From Agromyces ramosus (GTDB taxonomy: Bacteria > Actinomycetota > Actinomycetes > Actinomycetales > Microbacteriaceae), in assembly GCF_004216665.1 (NCBI RefSeq), contig NZ_SGWY01000001.1:62001-126000 (forward strand): 64,000 bases of DNA, given 5' to 3'. Positions 28,670 through 37,488 of this stretch are shown here, in pieces. Position 1 is the first letter of the stretch, and each line of letters opens with the position of its first letter. The notes under the pieces were generated by a model, which worked only from the letters and a program-made list of their open reading frames with translations, was not told the origin of the DNA and ran no database searches. The position numbers and the translations under genes are program-made.

Positions 28670-29233
28670 TCACCGACCCAGGGCGAGCGCACCCGTGAGG
28701 CTCGCGATGCCGAACTCGAACGCGCGGTCGACCTCGCCGCCGAGCCGGAACGCACCCGAGAGCTCCATGCCGACGAACCCGTTCAGCCAGGCGGTCACCG
28801 TGCGCGCCGCATCGAGGGCACGATCGTCGCCGGCGAGCTGTGCCGCGATGCCGATCACCGCGGCACTCGCCCGCGCGAGCGACTCGGCGTCGAGGTCGAG
28901 GTCGGCGCCCGGGCTGAACACGAGCCCGAACGCGACCGGCCGTTCGCGGGCGAACGACCTCGCCGCGCGCGCGAGCGCCGCCAGCGCCTGTCGCGGGTCG
29001 GGCTCGCCCGTCGCCGCGGCATCGAGCCGGTCGCCGAGCTCGAGCACGGTCGCGTCGGCGATGAGCGCGACGAGCTCCCGGCGGTTGCGCACGCGCTTGT
29101 ACAGCGACGGCGCCCGAACGCCCACGCGCTCGGCGACCGCCTGCATGGTGAGGCCGTCGAGCCCGTGGGTCTCGAGCAGGTCGCGCCCGGCGTCGACGAT
29201 GGCCCCGAGCGACGTGCGTTCCGGTGTCGGCAT
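28670..29233 (-). CDS. TetR family transcriptional regulator
   Basis: A 187-residue repressor. The N-terminal helix-turn-helix is LDGLTMQAVAERVGVRAPSLYKRV (about residues 25-48) and the C-terminal part matches the TetR/WHG-type ligand domain (TVTAWLNGFVGMELSGAF). ATG 29233 follows AAGGGGG; the longer ATG 29281 frame would run into the operator. It is divergent from the metallo-beta-lactamase-fold gene, with a perfect palindrome between them, so it probably represses both. Confidence 0.88.
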   Translation of the reverse strand: MPTPERTSLGAIVDAGRDLLETHGLDGLTMQAVAERVGVRAPSLYKRVRNRRELVALIADATVLELGDRLDAAATGEPDPRQALAALARAARSFARERPVAFGLVFSPGADLDLDAESLARASAAVIGIAAQLAGDDRALDAARTVTAWLNGFVGMELSGAFRLGGEVDRAFEFGIASLTGALALGR

Positions 29234-29267
29234 CGGTGCCCCCTTCCCCTCGATCGATCCTAGGCTA

Positions 29268-29305
29268 TTGACCGTAGCCATGATAGCTATGTATCATAGC
29301 TATCA
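29268..29305 (+). promoter_or_regulatory. Promoter and 25-bp operator between TetR and hydrolase genes
   Basis: A perfect inverted repeat, TGATAGCTATG - TAT - CATAGCTATCA, spans 29281-29305. On the plus strand TTGACC (29268-29273) and TATCAT (29292-29297) with an 18-bp spacer form a promoter overlapped by the palindrome, so bound repressor would block RNA polymerase. The divergent arrangement with a TetR gene makes this its likely operator. Confidence 0.75.
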
Positions 29306-29336
29306 ACCGCATCGACACACGCAATCGAGGATCACC

Positions 29337-30068
29337 ATGAAGCTCGGCCCCTCCCTCCACCGCATCGGCAACGACATCGTCGCCGCCTACCTGGTCGACA
29401 CCCCCGAGGGCGTCACGGTCATCGACGCCGGGCTCGCCGGACACTGGAACGACCTCGTGTCCGAGCTGGCCGGCATGGGCCGTTCCCTCGACGACATCCG
29501 CGGCGTCGTGCTGACGCACGGCGACAGCGATCACATCGGCTTCGCCGAGCGGCTCCGCAGCGAGCAGGGCGTCCCCGTCTACGTGCACGAGGCCGACGCC
29601 GCCCGTGCCCGCGGCGAGGTTTCGACCAAGCCCGCGTGGGGTCGGCTCAGGGTCGGCCCGACGACGCGGTTCCTCTGGTACGCCGTGCGCAAGAACGGCC
29701 TGCGCACCACGCCCGTCGCCGAGGTCGTCGCGGTCCACGACGGCGACGTGCTCGACCTTCCGGGCTCGCCCCGCATCATCGGGCTGCCGGGTCACTCCCC
29801 CGGCAGCATCGCGATCCACGTGCCCGCGGCCGACGCCGTCTTCGTCGGCGACGCGCTGACCACCCGGCACGTGCTGACGGGCCGGCACGGTCCGCAGCCC
29901 GCGCCGTTCACCGACGACCCCGAGGGCGCACTCGAATCGCTGCAGCGCCTCGTCGGGGTCGACGCGACGTGGGTGCTGCCCGGCCACGGCACGGCCTGGA
30001 ACGGCGGCGTCGACGCGGCCGTGCGCGAGGTCACCCGCGCGGCGGCGGCAGCGGCATCCGGTTCCTGA
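29337..30068 (+). CDS. Metallo-beta-lactamase-fold hydrolase
   Basis: A 243-residue zinc hydrolase. The metal motif is LTHGDSDHIGF (about residues 59-69), followed by GLPGHSPGSIAIH, FVGDALTTR and LPGHGTAW, covering the usual glyoxalase II/lactonase-like ligands. Start ATG 29337 with GAGG upstream. It is controlled by the divergent TetR gene (operator at 29281-29305). A target such as a lactone, thioester or xenobiotic is possible; the sequence does not tell. Confidence 0.88.
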   Translation: MKLGPSLHRIGNDIVAAYLVDTPEGVTVIDAGLAGHWNDLVSELAGMGRSLDDIRGVVLTHGDSDHIGFAERLRSEQGVPVYVHEADAARARGEVSTKPAWGRLRVGPTTRFLWYAVRKNGLRTTPVAEVVAVHDGDVLDLPGSPRIIGLPGHSPGSIAIHVPAADAVFVGDALTTRHVLTGRHGPQPAPFTDDPEGALESLQRLVGVDATWVLPGHGTAWNGGVDAAVREVTRAAAAAASGS

Positions 30069-30074
30069 GCCTCG

Positions 30075-31682
30075 TCACATCCGGAACAGGCCGAATGCCG
30101 GCTCGGGCAGGGGCGTGCGGCTCGCGAGCTCGAGCGCCATGGCGAGCACCGTGCGGGTGTCGGCCGGGTCGATGATGCCGTCGTCCCAGAGCCGCGCCGT
30201 CGAGTGGTACGGGCTGCCCTGGTGCTCGTACTGCTCGCGGATGGGGGCCTTGAACGCCTGCTCCGCGTCATCCGACCATTCCTCGCCCCGCACCGCGAGC
30301 TGGTCGCGCTTCACGGTCGAGAGCACGGATGCCGCCTGCTCGCCGCCCATCACCGAGATGCGCGCGTTCGGCCACATCCAGAGGAACCGGGGCGAGTACG
30401 CACGACCGCACATGGAGTAGTTGCCGGCGCCGAAGGAACCGCCGATGACGACCGTGAGCTTCGGCACGCGCGTCGTGGCCACGGCGGTGACCATCTTCGC
30501 GCCGTGCTTGGCGATGCCGCCGGCCTCCGCGTCGCGTCCCACCATGAACCCCGAGATGTTCTGCAGGAACACGAGTGGGATGCCGCGCTGGTCGCACAGC
30601 TCGATGAAGTGCGCGCCCTTCATGGCGGATTCGCTGAACAGCACGCCGTTGTTCGCGATGATGCCGATCGGATGCCCGTCGAGGTGCGCGAACCCGGTGA
30701 CCAGCGTGTCGCCGTACTCGGGCTTGAACTCGGAGAACTCGCTGCCGTCGACGAGCCGGGCGATGACCTCGTGCACGTCGTACGGCTGCTGCACGTCGAC
30801 CGGCACGACGGCCGTGAGCGACGACGGGTCGACGGCCGGCGGGCGCGACTCGCGCACCGCCCACGCCCGCTCGGGCGGCACGGGCAGCGTCGCCACCATG
30901 TCGCGCACGAGCTCGAGGGCGTGCTCGTCGTCGTCGGCGAGGTGGTCGGTGACGCCCGACACCCGCGAGTGCAGGTCGCCGCCGCCGAGCTCCTCGGGGG
31001 TGACGACCTCGCCGATCGCCGCCTTCACGAGAGGCGGGCCGCCGAGGAAGATGGTGCCCTGGTCGCGCACGATCACCGTCTCGTCGCTCATCGCGGGCAC
31101 GTACGCGCCGCCGGCCGTGCACGAACCGAGCACCGCGGCCAGCTGCGGGATGCGCATCGACGAGAGCTGCGCCTGGTTGTAGAAGATCCGCCCGAAGTGA
31201 TCACGGTCGGGGAACACCTCGTCCTGCTTCGGCAGGAAGGCGCCGCCCGAGTCGACGAGGTAGACGCAGGGCAGCCGGTGCTCCTTGGCGACCTCCTGGG
31301 CGCGGAGGTGCTTCTTCACGGTCATCGGGTAGTAGGTGCCGCCCTTGACCGTGGCGTCGTTGCAGACGACCATGACCGGCCGGCCCTGCACGAGGCCGAT
31401 GCCCGTGATGATGCCGGCACCCGGGGAGTCGCCGCCGTACAGTCCCTCGGCCGCGAGCGGCGAGAGCTCGAGGAACGGGCTGCTCTCGTCGAGCAGTCGG
31501 TCCACCCGGTCGCGTGGCAGCAGCTTCCCGCGGGCGACGTGGCGTTCGCGGGAGCTCTCGGGGCCGCCCCGTGCCGCGGCGGCGAGCCGGTCGCGCAGCT
31601 CCTGCACGAGCCCGGCATGCTCGGCGGCGTTGCGTCGCCCCGTCTCGCTCGATGGGTCGATGCCCGTCGTGAGGGTCGTCAT
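30075..31682 (-). CDS. accD1: Acyl-CoA carboxylase carboxyltransferase (beta) subunit
   Basis: A 535-residue carboxyltransferase that moves the carboxyl from biotin to an acyl-CoA. It has the crotonase-like halves of the AccD/PccB/MccB family, with [57 protein letters not shown] and [16 protein letters not shown]. The YYPMTVKKH and NISGFMVG segments resemble methylcrotonyl-CoA carboxylase subunits. ATG 31682. It partners the alpha subunit 5 kb away, behind its own copy of the operator and divergent from the TetR regulator. Confidence 0.94.
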   Translation of the reverse strand: MTTLTTGIDPSSETGRRNAAEHAGLVQELRDRLAAAARGGPESSRERHVARGKLLPRDRVDRLLDESSPFLELSPLAAEGLYGGDSPGAGIITGIGLVQGRPVMVVCNDATVKGGTYYPMTVKKHLRAQEVAKEHRLPCVYLVDSGGAFLPKQDEVFPDRDHFGRIFYNQAQLSSMRIPQLAAVLGSCTAGGAYVPAMSDETVIVRDQGTIFLGGPPLVKAAIGEVVTPEELGGGDLHSRVSGVTDHLADDDEHALELVRDMVATLPVPPERAWAVRESRPPAVDPSSLTAVVPVDVQQPYDVHEVIARLVDGSEFSEFKPEYGDTLVTGFAHLDGHPIGIIANNGVLFSESAMKGAHFIELCDQRGIPLVFLQNISGFMVGRDAEAGGIAKHGAKMVTAVATTRVPKLTVVIGGSFGAGNYSMCGRAYSPRFLWMWPNARISVMGGEQAASVLSTVKRDQLAVRGEEWSDDAEQAFKAPIREQYEHQGSPYHSTARLWDDGIIDPADTRTVLAMALELASRTPLPEPAFGLFRM

Positions 31683-31738
31683 CCGCTCCGCCCGTCTTCG
31701 TCGACGGCGCGCCCCCTTGTGTCAGGCCCGCCATTTCG

Positions 31739-31782
31739 GTTAGTGTGCACTAACTCGATTCCCGATGTTAGCGAGCACTCAC
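31739..31782. promoter_or_regulatory. Divergent operator between accD1 and the TetR regulator
   Basis: A strong copy of the 16-bp element, GTTAGTGTGCACTAAC (31739-31754), and a weaker one, GTTAGCGAGCACTCAC (31767-31782), lie between the two genes, starting 28 bp apart. The second ends four bases before the TetR ATG. The regulator would control itself and accD1 from here. Confidence 0.75.
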
Positions 31783-31786
31783 CGAC

Positions 31787-32425
31787 ATGGCAAGCACCCT
31801 CGACGAGGCCGACGCCGCCGCGATCGCCGACCTCTCCCCCCGCACCGAGCGGGGACGGCTGAAGGCCGACCGGCGCGCCGCCATCCTGCGCGCGGCGGCG
31901 ACGCTGTTCGCCGAGCGGGGTTACGCGGGCGTCACGATCGAGGACCTTGGTGCTGCCGTGGGGGTCAGCGGCCCGGCGGTGTACCGGCACTTCCCGGGCA
32001 AGGCCGCGGTGCTCGCCGCCATCCTGCAGGGCGCGAGCCGCACGCTCCTCGACGGCGCCGAGCAGGTGCTCGACTCGTCCCCCGACCCCGACCACGCGCT
32101 CCGATCGCTCATCCGCTTCCACGTCGACTTCGCGCTCGCCGAGGCCGACGTCATCATCGTGCAGGACCGCGAGCTCGAACAGCTCGACCGCGGCGCACGG
32201 CACGAGGTGCGCTCGCTGCAGCGGCGCTACGTCGAGCACTGGGTCAACACCCTCTCCCGACTCCGGCCCGATCGGGCCGAGACGGAGCTCAGGTTCCGGG
32301 CACACGCCGCCTTCGGACTCCTGAACTCCACCCCGCACAGCGCCCGCATCCCCGGGCGCCGACCGGCCGACGGCACCATCCGCGGCATCCTGGAGGAGAT
32401 GACATGGGCCAGCCTCATGTCGTGA
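31787..32425 (+). CDS. TetR family regulator of the leucine/acyl-CoA catabolic genes
   Basis: A 212-residue repressor with N-terminal helix-turn-helix YAGVTIEDLGAAVGVSGPAVYRHF (about residues 45-68) and a ligand domain with a conserved RDRELEQL-like segment. It is divergent from accD1, the position that Rv2506 (BkaR) has next to the mycobacterial branched-chain keto acid cluster. The palindromes at 25042, 28589 and 31739 are its probable targets, and an acyl-CoA its probable inducer (inference). No Shine-Dalgarno is visible because the operator runs up to the ATG, so the mRNA may be leaderless. Confidence 0.88.
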   Translation: MASTLDEADAAAIADLSPRTERGRLKADRRAAILRAAATLFAERGYAGVTIEDLGAAVGVSGPAVYRHFPGKAAVLAAILQGASRTLLDGAEQVLDSSPDPDHALRSLIRFHVDFALAEADVIIVQDRELEQLDRGARHEVRSLQRRYVEHWVNTLSRLRPDRAETELRFRAHAAFGLLNSTPHSARIPGRRPADGTIRGILEEMTWASLMS

Positions 32426-32886
32426 CCCTGCGCGCGACCCGCGACGGGGATCTCGATGCACTCTTCGCGTTCGAGCAGGACGAGGTGGCGGTGCGCATGG
32501 CCGCGTTCACGCCGCCCGACCCGTCCGATCGCGCCATGTTCGACGCGCACTGGCGGCGCCTGCTCGCCGATCCGTCGATCGACGCCCGCACGGTCCGCGC
32601 CGACGGGAAGATCGTCGGCAGCGTCGCCCGGTGGTACGAGGACGACGCCGCCGAGGTCACCTACTGGATCGACCGGGCGCACTGGGGCGAGGGCATCGCG
32701 ACCCGCGCGGTGCGGCTCTTCCTCGATGCCCTGCACGAGCGTCCGGTGCGCGTGCGCGTGGCGGCCGACAACGCCGCGTCGATCGCGGTGCTCGAGAAGC
32801 TCGGCTTCGAGCGGATCGCCTCCGAGGTGAGCTACGCGAACGCGCGTGGAACCGAGATCGAGGAGCTCGTCTACCGGCTCGCCTGA
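32404..32886 (+). CDS. GNAT family N-acetyltransferase (RimJ-like)
   Basis: A 160-residue acetyltransferase of the type that acylates proteins or amino acids. It begins VTLRATRDGDLDALFAFEQD and shows VTYWIDRAHWGEGIATRAVRLFL (about residues 84-106) and RVAADNAASIAVLEKLGFER, the motif A/B pattern of RimJ/RimL-like proteins. ATG 32404 lies 22 bp inside the TetR gene, so the two are co-transcribed. Its role in the catabolic region is unknown. Confidence 0.85.
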   Translation: MGQPHVVTLRATRDGDLDALFAFEQDEVAVRMAAFTPPDPSDRAMFDAHWRRLLADPSIDARTVRADGKIVGSVARWYEDDAAEVTYWIDRAHWGEGIATRAVRLFLDALHERPVRVRVAADNAASIAVLEKLGFERIASEVSYANARGTEIEELVYRLA

Positions 32887-32895
32887 GCCGGTGCC

Positions 32896-33453
32896 TCACA
32901 TGCCCGGGTGGCCGCTGCAGTCGACGCTCGCGCCGCGGGCGGTGTCGCCCTCGGCGAAGTCGCCGTCCGACGCCAGGTGCTTCCCGCCGTAGAACGACGA
33001 GCAGGCCAGCCCGTCGCCGGTGGGAGCGGTGGCCGTGAAGGTCCATGGTGCGGATGCCACGGCGTCGCCGCAGTTCGTCTGGAGCACCGTGACCACGGGG
33101 CCGGTCGCGGTGACCGTGCGCACCTCGGGCCCGCCCTCGGGACGGAACGCCGAGAACGTCATCTCGATCGGCGTCACCGCGTCGTCGGCCGTCACCACGA
33201 ACACCACCGCCCCGGGGCTGTCGGGCTCGAACTCGCAGTCGCCCGGATCGGCGGGGACCACCGACGGCGCGCGGGACGACGCGACGGGCGTCTCTGAGGC
33301 CTCGGACTCGGGCGTCGCCGTGGCCGACGCCACCGGGTTCGTTGCCGGTGCGAGCGGCGAGGCCGAGGGCGGCACGTCGTTCGCGCAGCCGGCCAGGAGC
33401 ACCGCAGCGGCGACGGCGACCGCCCAGGCGAGCGGCGCCCGGCCGCGCGTCAT
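32896..33453 (-). CDS. Secreted lipoprotein of unknown function
   Basis: A 185-residue protein with a signal sequence ending in the lipobox LLAGC (cysteine about residue 23), then a Pro/Ser/Ala/Thr-rich spacer of about 45 residues and a small domain with four cysteines (DCEF, TNCGD, ACSS, DCSG). The domain ends with ASVDCSGHPGM. The 4-bp overlap with the upstream pterin dehydratase gene (ATGA) couples them. I do not recognise the family. Confidence 0.78.
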   Translation of the reverse strand: MTRGRAPLAWAVAVAAAVLLAGCANDVPPSASPLAPATNPVASATATPESEASETPVASSRAPSVVPADPGDCEFEPDSPGAVVFVVTADDAVTPIEMTFSAFRPEGGPEVRTVTATGPVVTVLQTNCGDAVASAPWTFTATAPTGDGLACSSFYGGKHLASDGDFAEGDTARGASVDCSGHPGM

Positions 33454-33758
33454 GCCGGCTCCGCGCCGAGGGCGGCCGCGACCGCCCCGATGCGCAGCGC
33501 CAGGTCGACGTCACGCTGCGTGACGCCGCCCACGTCGTGCGACGTGAGCGCGAACTCCACCCGACCCCATCCGAGGCGCACGTCGGGGTGGTGGTTCGAC
33601 TCGTCGGCCACGAGCGCGACGGCGTCGAGCACCCGCACGGCGCTCGAGAAGTCCGCGGTCGTGAAGGCCCCGACGAGGTGGCCCTGGGCGTGCCGGAAGG
33701 CCGTGCCCGCGAGCGCGTCGCCCGTGTCGGCCGGCGAGAGGATGCTGCGTGGGTCCAT
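33450..33758 (-). CDS. 4a-hydroxytetrahydrobiopterin dehydratase (PCD/DCoH family)
   Basis: A 102-residue dehydratase that recycles carbinolamine pterins or acts as a small regulatory partner. The family signature is plain: SNHHPDVRLGWGRVEFALTSHD then GGVTQRDVDLA (about residues 52-85; the paired histidines are the catalytic ones). Length is typical. No aromatic amino acid hydroxylase is in the window, so the pterin-dependent partner must be elsewhere or the role different. Confidence 0.9.
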   Translation of the reverse strand: MDPRSILSPADTGDALAGTAFRHAQGHLVGAFTTADFSSAVRVLDAVALVADESNHHPDVRLGWGRVEFALTSHDVGGVTQRDVDLALRIGAVAAALGAEPA

Positions 33759-33785
33759 GCGCCCATCCTCCCGCCGATCGCGGCA

Positions 33786-35234
33786 TCACGCCATGGTCAG
33801 CGCGAGGCCTGGCTCACGCAGGATCCGGCCGATGTCGGCGAGGAACCTCGATCCCTGCTCGCCGTCGACGAGCCGGTGGTCGAACGACAGGCTCAGCGTC
33901 ATCACCTCGCGCAGCGCGATCTCACCGCGGTGCTCCCAGGGCTGCCTGCGCACCGCGCCCATCGCCAGGATCGCGGCCTCGCCGGGGTTGAGGATCGGCG
34001 TGCCCGCGTCGATCCCGAACACGCCGATGTTCGTGATCGAGATGGTGCCGCCGGTCAGGTCGGCGGGCGGCGTGCGTCCGGCACGTGCCGTGTCCGCGAG
34101 CGCGGCGATCGCGTCGGCGAGCTCGATGAGCGTCATCCGCTCGGCGCCCTTCACGTTCGGCACCACGAGTCCACGGCCGGTCGCCGCGGCGATGCCGAGG
34201 TTCACGCCGCCGTACTGCACGATCTCCTGCGCCTCCTCGTCCCAGCGCGAGTTCACCTCGGGCGTGCGGCGCGCGGCGATGCAGACCGCCTTCGCGACCA
34301 CGGTGAGCGGGGTCACCTTGTGCCCGGCGAAGGCGCGGTCGTCACGGATGCCGCGGAGCAGCTCCATGGTCGCGGTGACGTCGATCGTGAGGAACTCGGT
34401 GACGTGCGGCGCGGTGAACGCGCTGCGCACCATCGCCGCCGCGGTGTGCTTGCGCACGCCCTTGATCGGCAGGCGCGTCTCGACCGGGCGGTCGGCGCCC
34501 GCCTGCGCGGTCGCCGTCCGAGCGTCGGCGCGCTCGCCGGCCTCGGCGTGCACCACGGTGCCGGATGCCGCGGCCTCCACGTCGGCGCGGGTGATGAGCC
34601 CGCGCTCGCCCGTGCCGGTGACGTCGGCGAGGTCGATCCCGAGGTCGCGAGCGAGCTTGCGCACGGGCGGCGTCGAACGGGGACGCTCCGGCGCTCCGGT
34701 CGTGAGCGGGGCGCCGGCCTGCACGGTGCCGGCGCCGGCACCGGCGCTCGCGGGCGGCGCGGCATCGGCGTCGACGTCGGCGGCCGTCCCGGGCACGAGG
34801 TCGGCGAGGAGGGCGGCGCGGCGGGCGCGGCGCTTCGGTCCGCCCTCATCGCGGGCGCCGTACCCCACGAGGTTGGGCCCGGGCGCGGCGTCGCGCTCCG
34901 GAGCGGGGGTCGCGTCGACGGCCGCCGCGGCGGGCGTCTCGACCGCGGCTTCGGTCGCGGCATCCGTCGGAGCCGGCGCACCGGTCCCTGCGGCGTCGCC
35001 CGTGTCGCATGAGAAGAGGGGCTCGCCGACGTTGACGGTCTCGCCCTCGGCGGCGTGCAGCGCGGTGATGACCCCGGTGTACGGCGACGGCAGCTCGACG
35101 ACCGCCTTCGCCGTCTCGACGTCGGCGATGATCTGGTTGAGCTCGACGTGGTCGCCCACGGCGACGCGCCAGGCGACGATCTCCGACTCGGTGAGGCCCT
35201 CACCGAGGTCGGGCAGCGGGAACTCCCTGATCAT
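33786..35234 (-). CDS. bkdC: Branched-chain 2-oxo acid dehydrogenase E2 (lipoamide acyltransferase)
   Basis: Core of the keto acid dehydrogenase complex. The 482-residue protein has one lipoyl domain (residues 3-77, lipoyl Lys43 in DVETAKAVV), an Ala/Pro-rich linker, a peripheral subunit-binding domain (PPVRKLARDLGIDLADVTG then GERGLITRADV) and a catalytic domain ending LSFDHRLVDGEQGSRFL with the active-site histidine. ATG 35234 lies 5 bp after the E1-beta stop, which itself provides GGAGG. No E3 (lipoamide dehydrogenase) gene follows, so E3 must be supplied from elsewhere. Confidence 0.95.
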   Translation of the reverse strand: MIREFPLPDLGEGLTESEIVAWRVAVGDHVELNQIIADVETAKAVVELPSPYTGVITALHAAEGETVNVGEPLFSCDTGDAAGTGAPAPTDAATEAAVETPAAAAVDATPAPERDAAPGPNLVGYGARDEGGPKRRARRAALLADLVPGTAADVDADAAPPASAGAGAGTVQAGAPLTTGAPERPRSTPPVRKLARDLGIDLADVTGTGERGLITRADVEAAASGTVVHAEAGERADARTATAQAGADRPVETRLPIKGVRKHTAAAMVRSAFTAPHVTEFLTIDVTATMELLRGIRDDRAFAGHKVTPLTVVAKAVCIAARRTPEVNSRWDEEAQEIVQYGGVNLGIAAATGRGLVVPNVKGAERMTLIELADAIAALADTARAGRTPPADLTGGTISITNIGVFGIDAGTPILNPGEAAILAMGAVRRQPWEHRGEIALREVMTLSLSFDHRLVDGEQGSRFLADIGRILREPGLALTMA

Positions 35235-35239
35235 GCCGC

Positions 35240-36250
35240 TCACGCCTCCACCCCGCTGAGCGAGTTCGGACGGCCGAGCACGCGATCGACCCCGTCGAGG
35301 ATGCGGTCCAGGTCGGGCAGGTGGTGGCGCTCGAGCTTCGCGGGCGGATACGGGATGTCGTGCCCCGTGACGCGCACGGGCGCCGCCTCGAGGAACTCGA
35401 AGCAGCGCTCGGTGACGCTCGCCGCGAGCTCCGCGCCCACGCCGCCCTGCTGGCCCGCCTCGTGGGTGATGACCAGTCGGCCCGTGCGGCGCACGGATGC
35501 CTCGACCGTCGCGTAGTCGACGGGTGCGAGCGACCGCAGGTCGATCACCTCGACCGAGACCCCGTCCTCCGCCGCGGCGATCGCCGCGTCGCGCGCGGTC
35601 TGCACGAGCGCGCCGTACGTCACGAGCGTGACGTCGGTGCCGGGGGTCACGACCGACGCGACGCCCATGGGCTTGGCGTCGGCGAGGCTCGCCGACTCGT
35701 CGACCTCGCCCTTCACGTGGTAGCGCCGCTTCGGCTCGAAGAACAGCACCGGGTCGTCGCTCGCGATCGCCTGCTGGATCATGACGTAGGCGTCGGCGGG
35801 GTTCGAGCAGGCGACGACGCGCAGGCCCGCGGTGTGCGCGAAGTAGGCCTCGGGCGACTCGGAGTGGTGCTCGGCCGCCCCGATGCCGCCGCCGAACGGC
35901 ACGCGGATCGTGATCGGCATCCGCACGTTGCCGCGGGACCGGTAGTGGAGCTTCGCGACCTGGGCGACGATCTGGTCGAAGGCGGGGTAGATGAACCCGT
36001 CGAACTGGATCTCGACGACCGGACGGAATCCGCGGTACGCGAGCCCCACGGCGGTGCCCATGATGCCGGCCTCCGACAGCGGGGTGTCGACGACGCGGTG
36101 GGCGCCGAACTCGGCCTTGAGTCCGTCGGTGACGCGGAAGACGCCGCCGAGCGAGCCGATGTCCTCGCCCATCAGCACGACCTTCTCGTCGGCGGCGAGG
36201 GCGCGACGAAGGCCGGCGTTGAGGGCCTTCCCGAAGGTGAGCGTGGTCAT
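35240..36250 (-). CDS. bkdB: Branched-chain 2-oxo acid dehydrogenase E1 beta
   Basis: A 336-residue transketolase-like subunit that forms the TPP site with E1 alpha. It has VVLMGEDIGSLGGVFRVTDGL, VVDTPLSEAGIMGTAVGLAYRG, GGGIGAAEHHSESPEAYFAH and the C-terminal GRLVITHEAGQQGGVGAEL. ATG 36250 overlaps the E1-alpha stop by 4 bp. Middle gene of bkdA-bkdB-bkdC. Confidence 0.95.
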   Translation of the reverse strand: MTTLTFGKALNAGLRRALAADEKVVLMGEDIGSLGGVFRVTDGLKAEFGAHRVVDTPLSEAGIMGTAVGLAYRGFRPVVEIQFDGFIYPAFDQIVAQVAKLHYRSRGNVRMPITIRVPFGGGIGAAEHHSESPEAYFAHTAGLRVVACSNPADAYVMIQQAIASDDPVLFFEPKRRYHVKGEVDESASLADAKPMGVASVVTPGTDVTLVTYGALVQTARDAAIAAAEDGVSVEVIDLRSLAPVDYATVEASVRRTGRLVITHEAGQQGGVGAELAASVTERCFEFLEAAPVRVTGHDIPYPPAKLERHHLPDLDRILDGVDRVLGRPNSLSGVEA

Positions 36251-37395
36251 CGTGCGCCTCCCTCGGCGCCGGATGCCGCGGCATCCGCATCGTCGAACAT
36301 GGCCAGGTACCGGGCGTAGTGATCCCGCTGGCGCGCCAGGTGGCTGTTCGGCTCGGCGTACACGTGATCGAACACCGTCATCGGCTCGGGGTCCGGGATC
36401 GTCGTCACGGCGGCGCGCAGCTCGGCGGCCGCGCGGCCCGCCTCCTCGGCGACCTCGCGCTCGAGCGCGTCGGCGTCGACGCCCATGCTCGTGAGCAGGG
36501 CGAGCAGTCGCGTGATCGGGTCGCGCGTGCGCCACTCGGCGAGCTCGTCGTCGGTGCGGTAGCGCTTCGGGTCGTCGGCGGTGGTGTGCGGGCCGAGCCG
36601 GTAGGTGACGGCCTCGATGAGCGTCGGGCCCTCGCCGCGGCGGGCGCGGTCCAGCGCGATCCGGGTCGCGGCGAGCACCGCGAGCACGTCGTTGCCGTCG
36701 ACGCGCACGCCGGGCATGCCGAAGCCGTCCGCACGGCGGGCGAGCGGCTGCTTGGACTGCAGGCCGACCGGCTCCGAGATGGCCCACTGGTTGTTCTGGC
36801 AGAAGAACACGACCGGCGCGTCGAAGCTCGCGGCGAACACGAGGGCCTCATTCACGTCGCCCTCGCTCGTGGCGCCGTCGCCGAAGTACGCCACGCTCGC
36901 GGCATCCGACCCCTCCCAGGCGGCGCCCATGGCCCAACCGGTGGCGTGCAGCGCCTGGGCGCCGATGATGATCTGGGGCACGGCGATGCCGTGCTCGGCG
37001 GGATTCCAGCCGGATGCCGCCGACCCCCGCCATACCGTGAGGAGCTCGGCGGGTCCGACGCCGCGGCACCAGGCCACGGCATGCTCGCGGTAGCTCGTGA
37101 ACACGAAGTCGTCGTCGCGGAGTGCCCGCGCGGAGCCGATCTGCGCGGCCTCCTGCCCTGCGAGCGGCGGCCAGAGTCCGAGTTCGCCCTGGCGCTGGAG
37201 CGCGGTGGCCTCGGTGTCGAGGCGGCGCACGATCGACATGTCGCGATACAGGCGGGAGAGGGCGTCGGCATCGACGTCGGCGACCCAGCGGTCGAACTCG
37301 GGGTCGGCTCGGCGCTCGCCCGTGGGGGTGACGAGCTGCACGAAGTGGTCGGGCCGTGTGAGGAGCCCGGTGGCGTCTCGGTCGGATGGGGTCAT
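36247..37395 (-). CDS. bkdA: Branched-chain 2-oxo acid dehydrogenase E1 alpha
   Basis: A 382-residue TPP-binding subunit that decarboxylates the keto acids of leucine, isoleucine and valine. The TPP/magnesium motif is YFGDGATSEGDVNEAL (about residues 183-198), followed by FFCQNNQWAISEP. LYRDMSIVRRLDTEATALQRQGELG near residue 50 is also typical. ATG 37395 with GAGGA upstream is chosen; the frame could be extended but the family N-terminus fits here. The operon promoter faces the Lrp gene. A pyruvate-specific complex is the main alternative. Confidence 0.93.
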   Translation of the reverse strand: MTPSDRDATGLLTRPDHFVQLVTPTGERRADPEFDRWVADVDADALSRLYRDMSIVRRLDTEATALQRQGELGLWPPLAGQEAAQIGSARALRDDDFVFTSYREHAVAWCRGVGPAELLTVWRGSAASGWNPAEHGIAVPQIIIGAQALHATGWAMGAAWEGSDAASVAYFGDGATSEGDVNEALVFAASFDAPVVFFCQNNQWAISEPVGLQSKQPLARRADGFGMPGVRVDGNDVLAVLAATRIALDRARRGEGPTLIEAVTYRLGPHTTADDPKRYRTDDELAEWRTRDPITRLLALLTSMGVDADALEREVAEEAGRAAAELRAAVTTIPDPEPMTVFDHVYAEPNSHLARQRDHYARYLAMFDDADAAASGAEGGAR

Positions 37396-37488
37396 CGTCG
37401 ATCCTCGCTGTCGGCGGGCACGCCTCGTGAGCTGCCCGCACCCGGCGACTCTGCCGGATACCGTGAGCGTACGTCGATCGGTCACTCA

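Noticed and set aside
29234..29281. Upstream ATG (29281) for the TetR gene next to the hydrolase.
   Set aside because: The added 16 residues are coded by the promoter and operator; ATG 29233 has a good ribosome-binding site.
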